Below are positions 27,910 through 36,654 of a DNA stretch of 64,000 bases, one piece after another (position 1 is the stretch's first letter; the number at the start of each line of letters is the position of its first letter). Source of the DNA: Clostridium swellfunianum (GTDB lineage Bacteria > Bacillota > Clostridia > Clostridiales > Clostridiaceae); the NCBI RefSeq assembly GCF_023656515.1, contig NZ_JAMOFV010000006.1:1463354-1527353 (forward strand), written 5' to 3'. A program made the position numbers and the translations under genes. Under the pieces are notes generated by a model. It did no database searches, was not told the DNA's origin, and was given only the letters and a program-made list of their open reading frames with translations.

Positions 27910-28926
27910 ATGAGTTATACGTTAAAAGACATTGCTAAACAAGCCAATGTATCCATAACTGCTGTTTCATTGGTTTTAAATGATAAGCCTTGCAGAATTT
28001 CCGATGAAAAAAAAGAACTGATTAAACAAATTGCAAAAGAAAATAACTATACTCCTAATATAAATGCAAGAAGTCTAGTTACTAAAGAAACCAAAACCTT
28101 TGGGCTTATTATTCCTGATATAGAAAATATATTTTTCTCCAGGCTTACGAAATCTATTGAAAGTTACTGCAGGCAAGCTGGATATACTCTTATCATTGTG
28201 AATTCTAACGATGAATATGAGCAGGATTTGTATTTAATTGACTTGCTTCTGTCCAGAGGTATTGATGGTTTATTTATCACTTTTTCTACTTCGGCATATA
28301 AGCATGAAGAAGAATTATGTGCTAAATTAAGCGAGTTAACAATTCCATATGTTTTAATAGATAGATTTTTCAATGACTTTGATTGTAATAAGGTGTACTT
28401 TGACAATACACTAGGAGCTTACCTGGCAACAAAATATTTAATTGAGCAAGGTCACAAAAGAATTTCTTGCGTTGTACATTCTATTAATTCTCATAGTTTA
28501 GCTTTTAGATTCGATGGTTATAAAAAAGCTATGCAGGAATATGGTCTTGAAATAAAAGATGATTATATAATCAAAGGAAATTATCATATTGAAAGCGGAT
28601 ATGACGCTGGAGATATAATAATGAGAAATAATACAACCGCTGTATTTGTAGCTAACGACATGATGACACTTGGTCTACTCAAGCGCCTAAAGGAAGAGGG
28701 GGTACGGGTTCCTGAAGATTTGTCAATTGTGAGCTATGATAATACCTTAAATGATTTTATAATAACTCTGCAGCTAACTTCTATTGAACAAAATATTGCA
28801 AACTTAGGAAAAAAAGCTTCCGATGTTATGATTAATCTTGTTCAAAATAAACAATCTGATTTTGCTAATATTTGTCTGGAGCCTAAATTAGTAATAAATA
28901 ATAGTGTAAGAAATATTGTTTATTAA
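27910..28926 (+). CDS. LacI-family repressor of the nucleoside operon
   Basis: 338 residues from the ATG at 27910 (GGGTGAT upstream). The HTH at residues 1-25 reads SYTLKDIAKQANVSITAVSL, followed by the hinge helix near 50 and a periplasmic-binding-protein-like sugar domain (FGLIIPDIENIFFS, DGLFITFS, VLIDRF, TAVFVANDMMTLGLL). An extended -10 (TGATATAAT at 27885-27893) lies just upstream. It is divergent from the GNAT-rbsK-hydrolase-transporter operon with two operators between. The effector may be ribose, a nucleoside or a phosphate (inference). Confidence 0.92.
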   Translation: MSYTLKDIAKQANVSITAVSLVLNDKPCRISDEKKELIKQIAKENNYTPNINARSLVTKETKTFGLIIPDIENIFFSRLTKSIESYCRQAGYTLIIVNSNDEYEQDLYLIDLLLSRGIDGLFITFSTSAYKHEEELCAKLSELTIPYVLIDRFFNDFDCNKVYFDNTLGAYLATKYLIEQGHKRISCVVHSINSHSLAFRFDGYKKAMQEYGLEIKDDYIIKGNYHIESGYDAGDIIMRNNTTAVFVANDMMTLGLLKRLKEEGVRVPEDLSIVSYDNTLNDFIITLQLTSIEQNIANLGKKASDVMINLVQNKQSDFANICLEPKLVINNSVRNIVY

Positions 28927-28951
28927 ATGAATATTTTACGGACATAATACA

Positions 28952-29000
28952 AAACACTCCAAAGTCTATAGGATTAACCATAGACCTTGGAGTGTTTTTT
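28952..29000 (+). terminator. Terminator of the LacI gene
   Basis: AACACTCCAA (28953-28962) pairs with TTGGAGTGTT (28987-28996), extended by GTCTAT/ATAGAC, and is followed by TTTTTT. It also faces the convergent DUF1002 gene. Confidence 0.85.
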
Positions 29001-29018
29001 CTTTGCAGGTTAGAATTG

Positions 29019-29891
29019 CTAGCCAAATAATTTTGCAAATAAACTTTTAATAAAAGAAGCTAGCTTGCTGAAAAACCCCTGTGCTTCCTCACTGCTTAAA
29101 ACACCCTTTAACTGATTTGAAACCTGTGTTAACTGGTCTTTTATATCTGAGAAATTTAAATTGAGCCCATTTATCTTGTTCATTAGCTCTGTTATTTTAT
29201 CAATATCTTCACTGCTCAATTTTAAATTATAGTTCCTTACTTCCTTTTCAACTATCTTTTTTATTGCTTCTTTATCTTTAGGCTTATCCTTGATTACCTG
29301 CGTTTTTATATCGTTTATAACCTTAGAAGCCTTGTCTTTTCCTATTTTATCTCCTAATTCTGCCGTAGTAGTAAGCTCCTGATTAGCAGTTTTCTTTTTA
29401 TCTTCATCAATTTTGGCTCCCTTACTGCTGTTTTCGAAACCTTTTATAATGCCAGTAAGCGCAGCTGTACCAGATACCTTAAATGGTGCTGATACTTTTA
29501 CATTAGCATTATTTATCCCTGCTGTAATAAGAGCATTTTTTATCATATTGCTATCTACCCAATATACATTGTTAACAGACACATTTAGCCCACCACTGGA
29601 GGTTGGCTCCACGTATGAGGAGGATATGGACTTTGTTCCAATCTTGTCACTACTTACTGAATCGGATAGGTACTTTCTCTCCTCGTCAATATTAACCTCG
29701 ATTACATTTGCAGTCTTTTCATCAACTCCAAAATATTTAAGCATATCCTTCTTTTGCTGATCAGTTAGGTCTTTTCCTATAGTTACAACTTTATAAGCAT
29801 CAGCATAAACCGCCTTTGCAGGAACATACATAACTAGCGCCGCGGTCATAAAGCCTACTAATATTCTATTTAATATTCTCTTACTTTTCAT
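29019..29891 (-). CDS. DUF1002 secreted protein
   Basis: 290 residues with a signal peptide (about 1-31, ending near VYADA). The DUF1002 pattern is clear: VVTIGKDLTDQQKKDMLKYF, SSSYVEPTSSGGLNVSV, and the alanine-rich NALITAGINNANVKVSAPF segment followed by GTAALTGIIKGFE. The C-terminal 100 residues are helical and charged. Function is unknown; it is found across Firmicutes as an exported protein. It is a single gene. Confidence 0.9.
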   Translation of the reverse strand: MKSKRILNRILVGFMTAALVMYVPAKAVYADAYKVVTIGKDLTDQQKKDMLKYFGVDEKTANVIEVNIDEERKYLSDSVSSDKIGTKSISSSYVEPTSSGGLNVSVNNVYWVDSNMIKNALITAGINNANVKVSAPFKVSGTAALTGIIKGFENSSKGAKIDEDKKKTANQELTTTAELGDKIGKDKASKVINDIKTQVIKDKPKDKEAIKKIVEKEVRNYNLKLSSEDIDKITELMNKINGLNLNFSDIKDQLTQVSNQLKGVLSSEEAQGFFSKLASFIKSLFAKLFG

Positions 29892-29977
29892 AGGTTAACC
29901 ATCCTTTTTTAAGTTATTTCACAAGACGATTATAAGTTAAACTAAGTATTAACACAACATGTTAAATTATACTGACT

Positions 29978-30697
29978 CTATCTTCTGCACTGCTCCACAA
30001 ATTTTACAAACAGCTCCTTCTGAGCAGCATGCTTTTTCCACAAATCCTCAGGATGCCACTGAACTCCTACGGTAAAACAATCTTTGCTGTACTCAATGCT
30101 TTCAACAGTGCCGTCCTCAGCCCAAGAGGTTGCCTCAAAGTCAGGAGCAATGTCCTTTACTGCTTGGTGATGAAAGGAATTAACATATGTCTTTTCAGCC
30201 TTATATATGTGACTCAAAAGGGAGCCTTTCTTTATAGATATTTCATGAGTAACATGCCAGCGAGGAGCACTTTGTGAATGCTTTATAAGCTGCTTGTCCT
30301 TTAGCTGTTCATGAATGTCTTGGTAAATTGTTCCTCCTAAAGCTATATTAATACATTGAATACCTCTACAAATTCCCAGCATTGGCTTTTTACTTTGAAA
30401 GGCCTTTTTAATAAGCCCTAGCTCCATAAAATCTCTATAAGGAGAAACCTCACCGTTGCAAGGCATGGTACTTTCTCCATAATAAAATGGGTCAACGTCT
30501 GGTCCTCCTGTAATCATAACTCCTTCACAGCTATCAATATAGGCATCAAATAAATCTTCTCTTTCAGAAATTGGAACCAACAAAGGTGCAGCTCCTGCCT
30601 CTGCTAAAGCTTCACAATATAAATTTTTAATTTGTGATGTGTCTCTATTATAATCATAGTCTACAGTTATAAGGATTATAGGCTTTTTTGCTTTCAA
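29978..30697 (-). CDS. Class I glutamine amidotransferase-like hydrolase (peptidase C26, PuuD type)
   Basis: 239 residues starting at a TTG with GGAGG 8 bases upstream. The nucleophile elbow MLGICRGIQ holds the catalytic Cys; the His-Glu pair is in VGVQWHPED. GPDVDPFYYGE and NSFHHQAV are typical of gamma-glutamyl-GABA hydrolase-like members. It would hydrolyse a gamma-glutamyl amide in the cytosol. No synthetase or transporter adjoins it, so the substrate is not indicated. Confidence 0.92.
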   Translation of the reverse strand: MKAKKPIILITVDYDYNRDTSQIKNLYCEALAEAGAAPLLVPISEREDLFDAYIDSCEGVMITGGPDVDPFYYGESTMPCNGEVSPYRDFMELGLIKKAFQSKKPMLGICRGIQCINIALGGTIYQDIHEQLKDKQLIKHSQSAPRWHVTHEISIKKGSLLSHIYKAEKTYVNSFHHQAVKDIAPDFEATSWAEDGTVESIEYSKDCFTVGVQWHPEDLWKKHAAQKELFVKFVEQCRR

Positions 30698-30788
30698 TCA
30701 AATTACCTCCTACACAAACATATACTGCTAAAGTTATATGAGACATTCTGTTTGATTAGTACTTGTACTTTTTTGCCTAGTACTATAT

Positions 30789-31169
30789 TTAATATTTGCT
30801 TAAAAAATCCTGCAGCTCATTTTTTAAATCTAATGCATCAACGGAGATTCCCCCACCACCAGTATCTGCAAATACAAGTATCCTGCAGCCATCTCTCTTC
30901 ATTCCCTCAAGCCAGTATTCCAAAAACTCATATAAATCAATAGTTTCTATTTGAGTTTCCTTCCACTGATTTTCTTGGCAGTACTTAGCAAATTCATAAG
31001 AGGGCCACAAGGGCATGGTAATCCTACCCTCGTTATCCTTAGCGGTAATCCATCCATTTTTATCTTTTAAACCGCAAACATGCTCTGATTCAACTAACTT
31101 ATTAAAAAAATACTTATATTTTTTGTTCTCAGTTAGGCAAAATATTTCTTCTACTTCGCTGTAATTCAT
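30789..31169 (-). CDS. DUF2750 protein
   Basis: 126 residues with AAGGAGT before the ATG. The DUF2750 pattern includes YKYFFNKLVESEHVCGLKD, GWITAKDNEGRITMPLWPS, EFAKYCQ and ILVFADTGGGGISVD. It is a small soluble protein of unknown function and is transcribed alone. The long palindrome at 31306-31329 lies 137 bases upstream. Confidence 0.85.
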   Translation of the reverse strand: MNYSEVEEIFCLTENKKYKYFFNKLVESEHVCGLKDKNGWITAKDNEGRITMPLWPSYEFAKYCQENQWKETQIETIDLYEFLEYWLEGMKRDGCRILVFADTGGGGISVDALDLKNELQDFLSKY

Positions 31170-31305
31170 AGTTTACTCCTTAGTATTGTATTTTCCAGCT
31201 GACAATTTAAAATCAGCTTTTATAAGAAAAATATTAGAGGGCATAGACTTTACTATCCCTGCATTTTTAATTTAACATACTATCTTGATTTCATGAAAAG
31301 AAGAT

Positions 31306-31329
31306 ATCTTGATATCGCGATATCAAGAT
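31306..31329. promoter_or_regulatory. Perfect 24-bp palindrome, operator or hairpin
   Basis: The 12-base half ATCTTGATATCG is followed by its exact complement. A further TATCTTGAT half-site occurs at 31281-31289. It lies downstream of the MASE3 kinase gene and upstream of the DUF2750 gene, both on the minus strand. MarR-type operators have similar ATCTTGAT halves, but the T-rich TTCTTTTC after it on the minus strand also allows a terminator role. Confidence 0.5.
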
Positions 31330-31397
31330 GGATTTATAGGAGATAAGATTATTTATTTATATATTTATAAGAATATGTAGTCTCCTCTAAGTGCCGC

Positions 31398-33620
31398 TTA
31401 CGCGCTCTCCTCTTCATCATCTTCTAACCCTGGTAAATTAATAGTAAATGTTGTCCCTAAACCTTCAGTACTGTGGATATCAATCCAGCCGCCCTGCTGC
31501 TTTACTAAATCGTAACAGACACTTAATCCAAGCCCCGTACCACTTTGTTTTGTTGTGAAGAAAGGAGTCCCAATCTTCTCCAAAGTTTCTTTGCTCATTC
31601 CCTTACCATTATCAGAAATCTTAATATAGATATTATTATTTTCTTCTATAATACCTGCTTCAATAGTTAATATTGGGTTTGATAACTCGGCCATAGCCTC
31701 AACAGCATTTTTGCACATATTTAATATAACCTGCCTAATTTGTGCTTCATCGCAAATGATATATCTTTCATCGATATCATAGATAAATTTTATATCTACC
31801 CCTCTGATTAAAGATGAGGTTTCAATAATACTTTTCACTGATTCTAAAAGGTCACAAACAGCAATTTCCTCCAAGGCTGCCTGCTTGGGTTTTGATAAAC
31901 TTAAAAAATCACTTATTATTCTGTTTACTTCATCTGTATTAACATCAATCTTAGTTGCATATTCAATAACTTTGCTCTGATCCGACGTAGCCATAATTAA
32001 CTGACCGCATCCTTTTATTGTAGTTAAAAAATTTCTAGTTTCATGGACAATGGCTGCCCCCATCTGTCCTAATAAGGCCAGCTTTTCCTGATGGAGAGTT
32101 TTTTCTTGCTGTTCTCTTAGGTCTGTTATATCAGTTATAACTGAAATCCTGCCTATAGGATTGCCGTATACATTCAAAATATCGGACCTGCGTACAATTA
32201 CTGATTTTTTAATGCCAATAAAATTAGTAAACATTCCTTCAAAATGTTCTTCATGAATGTCATTTTCAGTTTGGTCTGTGTATACTTCTTTGTAAATATA
32301 ATTTACTAACTTATATAATTTCATCATATTCATTCCAATCAGCCTATCACTTGATAATCCAATCAACTCCTCATAGGATTTGTTTACAGAAACTATATTA
32401 TAGTTGTTATCAATAATAACTGAAGGGTTTTGCATTGAGTTTAAAATAGTGTGCGTTTGAATATGGAGAGTATTAATATCCTGTTCTTTTTCTATATCCT
32501 TAATTATAAGCATCATTCCATCTTCAATTATTTGGGATTCAACCTGAAGCTTAATATTTTTGTCATCCTTTCTAAGGAAAGTTTCAATAGAATTTTTAGT
32601 TTCTTTATTTTTCTCTACAACGCTTAATATATTAGTATTCTTAAATATGTTACTAATTTCATTATTGCTTAACCCAATTATTTCTTCTCTTTTACAGCCA
32701 AATAAATTTTCAAATTGCTTATTGGCAAAATCTAATTTAAGATTACTATCAAAGGTTTTTATACCAATTGGAATTGCATCAAGTATATCTGTAAGCCTTT
32801 TCTTTGACTTGTCAAGCTCCTCGTAGGTATAGTTTATACTTCCTTGAAAAATACTTTTATATAGAAAATAGCAATACAATATTCTAAACACATGTGCATA
32901 CTCTATTAAAGCTGAAGTACGAGTTTTATATAACATAACACATATTTCTGTTGGTATAATAAATATGAGAGCAATGGATAAGTATTTATAGGATACATAC
33001 CCTCTCTCTTTGATTTTTCCCTTATGCCTTAATAAGCTAATTATAGCCAGAGCGATTATTATTAGTTCAAGAATAATTTTTATAGAGGTTAACCCATTGT
33101 CATTGTAAAGTAGCGGAAACAAAGCATCATAGTTGATAACTATGTATGATGCCGCTACAGGTAAAAATAGAAAAATGATTAAAATTAGTCTTTTATCTAG
33201 CTTAATTTTTTTATTTCTGAAATTTAGGGAAGCAATAAAAATCATTATAATTTCTGTAAGCCTGCCTAACACCCAAAACTTAATGGATAAATCACTGCTG
33301 CTAGCACTAGAAACACCTAAAGAATTAAGATTATAAATATGTAAAGTATCATATATGGAGGTAGTTAGCAATCCAAATGCGATAAGTCTGCTGCTTAACG
33401 GACTGCTATCATATTTATTCCAAACCACAAAAAATAAAGACATGTTAAAAACTATACATATTAAATCTAGAGCTGCATGGACAGCTCCACTATTCACTCT
33501 CCACAAAGATCTGTCAATAAGAAATCCAATTCCTATTCCAATCACCATTGTTTTTAAAAAGATAATATAGAACTTATCTTCTTTTACGAGGTTATAATAT
33601 TTTTTAGCATGTTTATACAT
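31398..33620 (-). CDS. MASE3-PAS-PAS orphan histidine kinase, sporulation-kinase type
   Basis: 740 residues from the ATG at 33620 (AAAGGAGG 8 bases upstream); an upstream ATG at 33668 lacks a site. The N-terminal membrane sensor has seven to eight TMs to about residue 255 and resembles MASE3. Two PAS domains follow (about 270-375, 390-500), then HisKA with GAAIVHETRNFLTTIKG (phosphoacceptor His near 525) and HATPase_c (NMCKNAVEAM, DNGKGMSKE, GTGLGLSVC). HETRNFLTTIKG is the form seen in KinB-like and clostridial Spo0A kinases. No response regulator adjoins, fitting direct Spo0A phosphorylation (inference). Confidence 0.9.
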   Translation of the reverse strand: MYKHAKKYYNLVKEDKFYIIFLKTMVIGIGIGFLIDRSLWRVNSGAVHAALDLICIVFNMSLFFVVWNKYDSSPLSSRLIAFGLLTTSIYDTLHIYNLNSLGVSSASSSDLSIKFWVLGRLTEIIMIFIASLNFRNKKIKLDKRLILIIFLFLPVAASYIVINYDALFPLLYNDNGLTSIKIILELIIIALAIISLLRHKGKIKERGYVSYKYLSIALIFIIPTEICVMLYKTRTSALIEYAHVFRILYCYFLYKSIFQGSINYTYEELDKSKKRLTDILDAIPIGIKTFDSNLKLDFANKQFENLFGCKREEIIGLSNNEISNIFKNTNILSVVEKNKETKNSIETFLRKDDKNIKLQVESQIIEDGMMLIIKDIEKEQDINTLHIQTHTILNSMQNPSVIIDNNYNIVSVNKSYEELIGLSSDRLIGMNMMKLYKLVNYIYKEVYTDQTENDIHEEHFEGMFTNFIGIKKSVIVRRSDILNVYGNPIGRISVITDITDLREQQEKTLHQEKLALLGQMGAAIVHETRNFLTTIKGCGQLIMATSDQSKVIEYATKIDVNTDEVNRIISDFLSLSKPKQAALEEIAVCDLLESVKSIIETSSLIRGVDIKFIYDIDERYIICDEAQIRQVILNMCKNAVEAMAELSNPILTIEAGIIEENNNIYIKISDNGKGMSKETLEKIGTPFFTTKQSGTGLGLSVCYDLVKQQGGWIDIHSTEGLGTTFTINLPGLEDDEEESA

Positions 33621-33801
33621 GGATATGTCCTCCTTTAGACGGTCCCTATGATCCAAACTTTTATGCATTTTTAATTATAATAAATAAATAAAAATCTAAA
33701 ATATATCCTCCTTGTTCAGACTAGTTCCACAAAAAGACATAATCAAACACCGATTAAATATTTCCGATATTTTCCATATATTATACCAATATTCTAATTA
33801 A

Positions 33802-33857
33802 TTATCAACAATTTTCAACATTTTATCCACAGAATTATTCACAATTAATGTTGATAA
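33802..33857. promoter_or_regulatory. Cluster of DnaA-box-like 9-mers
   Basis: Four 9-mers in the same direction start at 33802 (TTATCAACA), 33812 (TTTTCAACA), 33823 (TTATCCACA) and 33835 (TTATTCACA), with an inverted TTATCAACA at 33849-33857. Starts are 10-12 bases apart, about one helical turn. The third matches the canonical DnaA box and the fourth fits TTWTNCACA; the others differ at one position. The cluster lies between the divergent MASE3 kinase and DEAD-helicase genes. Confidence 0.5.
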
Positions 33858-34020
33858 GTTAATAGTTGAACTTAAAATCTTATATCTCTATTCCCTTTTG
33901 CAGTTTGCTCATTAAAAATTATACTATTATTAGCAATAATTATTACAGTATGGTATTATTAACTAGCTTCAGCATCAGTATTAACATATTTAAAATATAT
34001 GGTTTTAAATTCAACTATTA

Positions 34021-34075
34021 ACTTATACATGTCCTAAAAAGGCTTAAAGCTGCCTGTTTAATGACATGTATAAGT
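34021..34075 (+). promoter_or_regulatory. Long inverted repeat in the leader of the DEAD-box helicase gene
   Basis: ACTTATACATGTC (34021-34033) and GACATGTATAAGT (34063-34075) are perfect 13-base arms. The 29-base loop contains a small AGGC/GCCT hairpin. It ends 93 bases before the helicase ATG, so it could be a structured 5' leader that the helicase itself remodels, or an operator. Confidence 0.5.
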
Positions 34076-34167
34076 TTAGTTTCATAGTTAAAACCCTATA
34101 TAGTGCATTGAGCATGTATTAATTTAACTTTTAAAATGGAACCCTATAACAAGGGAGGTATAAGATA

Positions 34168-35295
34168 ATGAATTTTAACCAATTAGGAATTAACGAAGAT
34201 ATAGTAAAAATATTGAAAAATAGCGGCATTACTGAGCCTACACCAGTTCAGGAAAAAAGCATCAGCCTTATAAAAGAAGGAAAAGATGTTATAGTAGAAT
34301 CTCAAACAGGAACAGGAAAAACGCTGGCATTCTTGCTTCCGATTTTTGAAAATCTCTCATCCAAAGTAGACGCAGTTCAAGCCCTGATTTTAACTCCTAC
34401 AAGAGAGCTTGCCCTTCAGATAACTGAAGAAGCCCTAAAGCTTAAACCAGCTAAGGATATCAATATTTTAGCTGCATACGGAGGCAAGGATGTGGGGTCT
34501 CAGCTAAAAAAACTAAAAACAGGCATTCATCTTATCATCGCAACACCAGGAAGACTTCTGGATCATCTAGAAAGAAAATCTATAGATTTAAGCAGATTAA
34601 AGACCTTTGTACTAGACGAAGCAGATCAGATGCTTTTAATGGGTTTTAAGAACGAGGTGGAGTCAATTATGAAAGAAACCTCTAAAAAGCGTCAAACCCT
34701 TTGTTTCTCTGCAACCATAAATTCAGATGTAAAAAGATTAGCCTACAGATATATGAAAGATCCAGCAACAGTAGCTATCCGTAAGGAGGAAGTAACTCTT
34801 GAAGCCATTAAGCAGCAGGTAGTAGAAACTACAGACAGAAGAAAACAAGATGCTTTGTGCACTGTGCTAGATCAAGACAATCCATATATGGCTATAATCT
34901 TCTGCAGAACTAAAAGAAGAGCAGACGATCTAGAGGTTGCACTATATAAACGAGGCTATAACTGCGAAAAGCTGCATAGCGACATCCTTCAATCAAAACG
35001 TGAAAGAATAATGAAAGCCTTTAAAAAAGGTGATTTTCAATACTTAATAGCAACGGATGTGGCTGCTAGAGGCCTTGACATAAGCGGTGTGAGCCATATA
35101 TATAACTATGACATACCTGAAAGCGTAGAAAGCTATATACATCGTATTGGCAGAACGGGAAGAGCTGGAGAGGAAGGCTACACCTGCCTATTTATTGATC
35201 CGAAGGATAGCTTACGACTTGACGAAATAGAAAAGGCTATTAAATTCAAAATACCAAGAAGGGACTTAGGTGAAGAAAAGCATGGCTACAAATAG
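34168..35295 (+). CDS. DEAD-box ATP-dependent RNA helicase
   Basis: 375 residues: the two RecA lobes with almost no C-terminal tail, shorter than CshA/DeaD. Motifs are the Q motif (GITEPTPVQEK), Walker A SQTGTGKT (45-52), PTREL, TPGR, DEAD (150-153), SAT (181-183), then ARGLDISGVSHIYNYD and HRIGRTGRAG. It unwinds short RNA duplexes in ribosome assembly or RNA turnover. GGGAGG precedes the ATG. Its 3' end overlaps the pentapeptide gene by 14 bases. Confidence 0.95.
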   Translation: MNFNQLGINEDIVKILKNSGITEPTPVQEKSISLIKEGKDVIVESQTGTGKTLAFLLPIFENLSSKVDAVQALILTPTRELALQITEEALKLKPAKDINILAAYGGKDVGSQLKKLKTGIHLIIATPGRLLDHLERKSIDLSRLKTFVLDEADQMLLMGFKNEVESIMKETSKKRQTLCFSATINSDVKRLAYRYMKDPATVAIRKEEVTLEAIKQQVVETTDRRKQDALCTVLDQDNPYMAIIFCRTKRRADDLEVALYKRGYNCEKLHSDILQSKRERIMKAFKKGDFQYLIATDVAARGLDISGVSHIYNYDIPESVESYIHRIGRTGRAGEEGYTCLFIDPKDSLRLDEIEKAIKFKIPRRDLGEEKHGYK

Positions 35296-35920
35296 AAGTG
35301 TACCGGGAAATTTTAATTACAATAATATAGAGAAAAAAGACAAAAACTTTATGTACAAAAACCTAGAAAGAAGCAATTGCTATAACTGCGACTTTTCAGG
35401 CTCAATTTTTGATTTTGTGAGCTTTAGAGGAGCACATTTTAAATCTACCAATTTTTATAGGTGCAGCTTTACATATGCAGAATTTATTGGAACAAACTTA
35501 AAGGACAGCGACTTTAAAAGTGCAGTTATTGAAAATGCTGTTTTTGATTCTGTAAAGCTTGAAGGTGCTAATTTTAAGGATGCAAAGTTTATAAACACTA
35601 TATTCTTATCTACTGATATTAGCAAAGCTAAGAATTTAGATACTAATACTCCTGGCATTAGAATTTTTGAGGAAATGCCTAAATTAGAAATCAGCGAAGA
35701 GCTAAGGACAGCCGTTTTAACAGCTATGGAAAACAAATACGTAAAGAAAGCACGAGTTCTAGATACAAAAGATGGAGGTCTTAATACATTAAATATTATG
35801 CTTCTATTGGAGAACTTTACGGAAGAAACAATAATTGAGGGACTGAAGCTAATTGTAGAAAAGATAGATAGAGAATTCTACACTCTGAGCTATATAATAA
35901 AGTTTTTGAAGAGCATGTAG
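35282..35920 (+). CDS. Pentapeptide-repeat protein coupled to the helicase gene
   Basis: 212 residues from the ATG at 35282; AGGTGA is 8 bases upstream, inside the helicase gene, so translation is coupled by a 14-base overlap. Residues about 25-115 are pentapeptide repeats of A(D/N)LXX form (CDFSGSIFDFVSFRGAHF, GTNLKDSDF, LEGANFKDAKF). The C-terminal 80 residues are helical with no recognised domain. Such right-handed beta helices can mimic DNA or RNA, but here the role is unknown. Coupling to an RNA helicase suggests a functional link (inference). Confidence 0.88.
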   Translation: MATNRSVPGNFNYNNIEKKDKNFMYKNLERSNCYNCDFSGSIFDFVSFRGAHFKSTNFYRCSFTYAEFIGTNLKDSDFKSAVIENAVFDSVKLEGANFKDAKFINTIFLSTDISKAKNLDTNTPGIRIFEEMPKLEISEELRTAVLTAMENKYVKKARVLDTKDGGLNTLNIMLLLENFTEETIIEGLKLIVEKIDREFYTLSYIIKFLKSM

Positions 35921-36039
35921 AAAATATAAACTTACACATTTAGGCAAATTATTTGTATATTCCTTCTCAATAGTATATGATTAAAGGATATGGCAACCAG
36001 AAGGTACTTATTGGTTTCCCATTGAGAGGGTGAAACAAT

Positions 36040-36582
36040 ATGGAATTAGTTCAACCTATAAAGGACATGAACTTAATAAACAAGCTAAAAGAGGACTTAT
36101 TTAAAAAAGGACAAAAAGACTATTTACTATTTGATATAGCCATAAATACAGGCTTAAAGCTTATAGATATAATTAATCTTACTGTTTGGGATGTTAAAAA
36201 TAAATCCCAAATTGCAATAAAGGAAGGCAAAACCAATAAACCATTGAACTATAAAATATCTCTTGAAATTCAAGATGAAATTGAAAAGTTTATATTGGGA
36301 ATGTCGGCGGGAGAATTATTATTTCCACTGAAAAAAGGTGGAAAGAAACCTATAACGACAAAGCAAGCCTATAAATCCCTAAATGAAACGGGCAAAAAGC
36401 TTGGTTTAGATGATATTGGCACTCATACACTTAGAAAGACCTTTGGGTATCACCATTATAAAAAGTATGAGGATATAGCTTTGCTGCAAAATATATTTAA
36501 TCACTCAACTCCTGATATGACTCTTAGATATATTGGAGTTGCTGATATTGAAGATATGACCATAGAGGATTTCTTTCAATAA
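36040..36582 (+). CDS. Tyrosine-recombinase catalytic domain without N-terminal arm
   Basis: 180 residues, covering only the C-terminal catalytic fold of integrases. Visible active-site residues are Lys64 in KEGKTNK, His129 and Arg132 in HTLR, His155 and the nucleophile Tyr164 in RYIG. The first catalytic Arg (normally TGLR) is Lys40 here (TGLK). The start has GAGAGGGTG upstream. No att-like repeats, excisionase or phage genes adjoin it. Short forms like this recur in clostridia; whether it is active is doubtful because of the Lys substitution. Confidence 0.85.
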   Translation: MELVQPIKDMNLINKLKEDLFKKGQKDYLLFDIAINTGLKLIDIINLTVWDVKNKSQIAIKEGKTNKPLNYKISLEIQDEIEKFILGMSAGELLFPLKKGGKKPITTKQAYKSLNETGKKLGLDDIGTHTLRKTFGYHHYKKYEDIALLQNIFNHSTPDMTLRYIGVADIEDMTIEDFFQ

Positions 36583-36592
36583 TGAATACATT

Positions 36593-36631
36593 GAGAGCGT
36601 ACATAAGCTTTGTTATGTACGCTCTCGTTTT
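36593..36631 (+). terminator. Terminator of the recombinase gene
   Basis: GAGAGCGTACATAA (36593-36606) pairs perfectly with TTATGTACGCTCTC (36613-36626), followed by GTTTTTAATT. It also faces the convergent ArsR gene. Confidence 0.9.
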
Positions 36632-36654
36632 TAATTAAATATAATTTATCTTTT

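Noticed and set aside
33670-34167. Chromosomal replication origin
   Set aside because: There is a DnaA-box-like cluster, but no dnaA, dnaN, rpmH or gyr genes and no clear unwinding element beside it.
36040-36582. Prophage or integrative element marker
   Set aside because: No phage genes, excisionase, tRNA or direct att repeats nearby; the genes around it are ordinary chromosomal genes.
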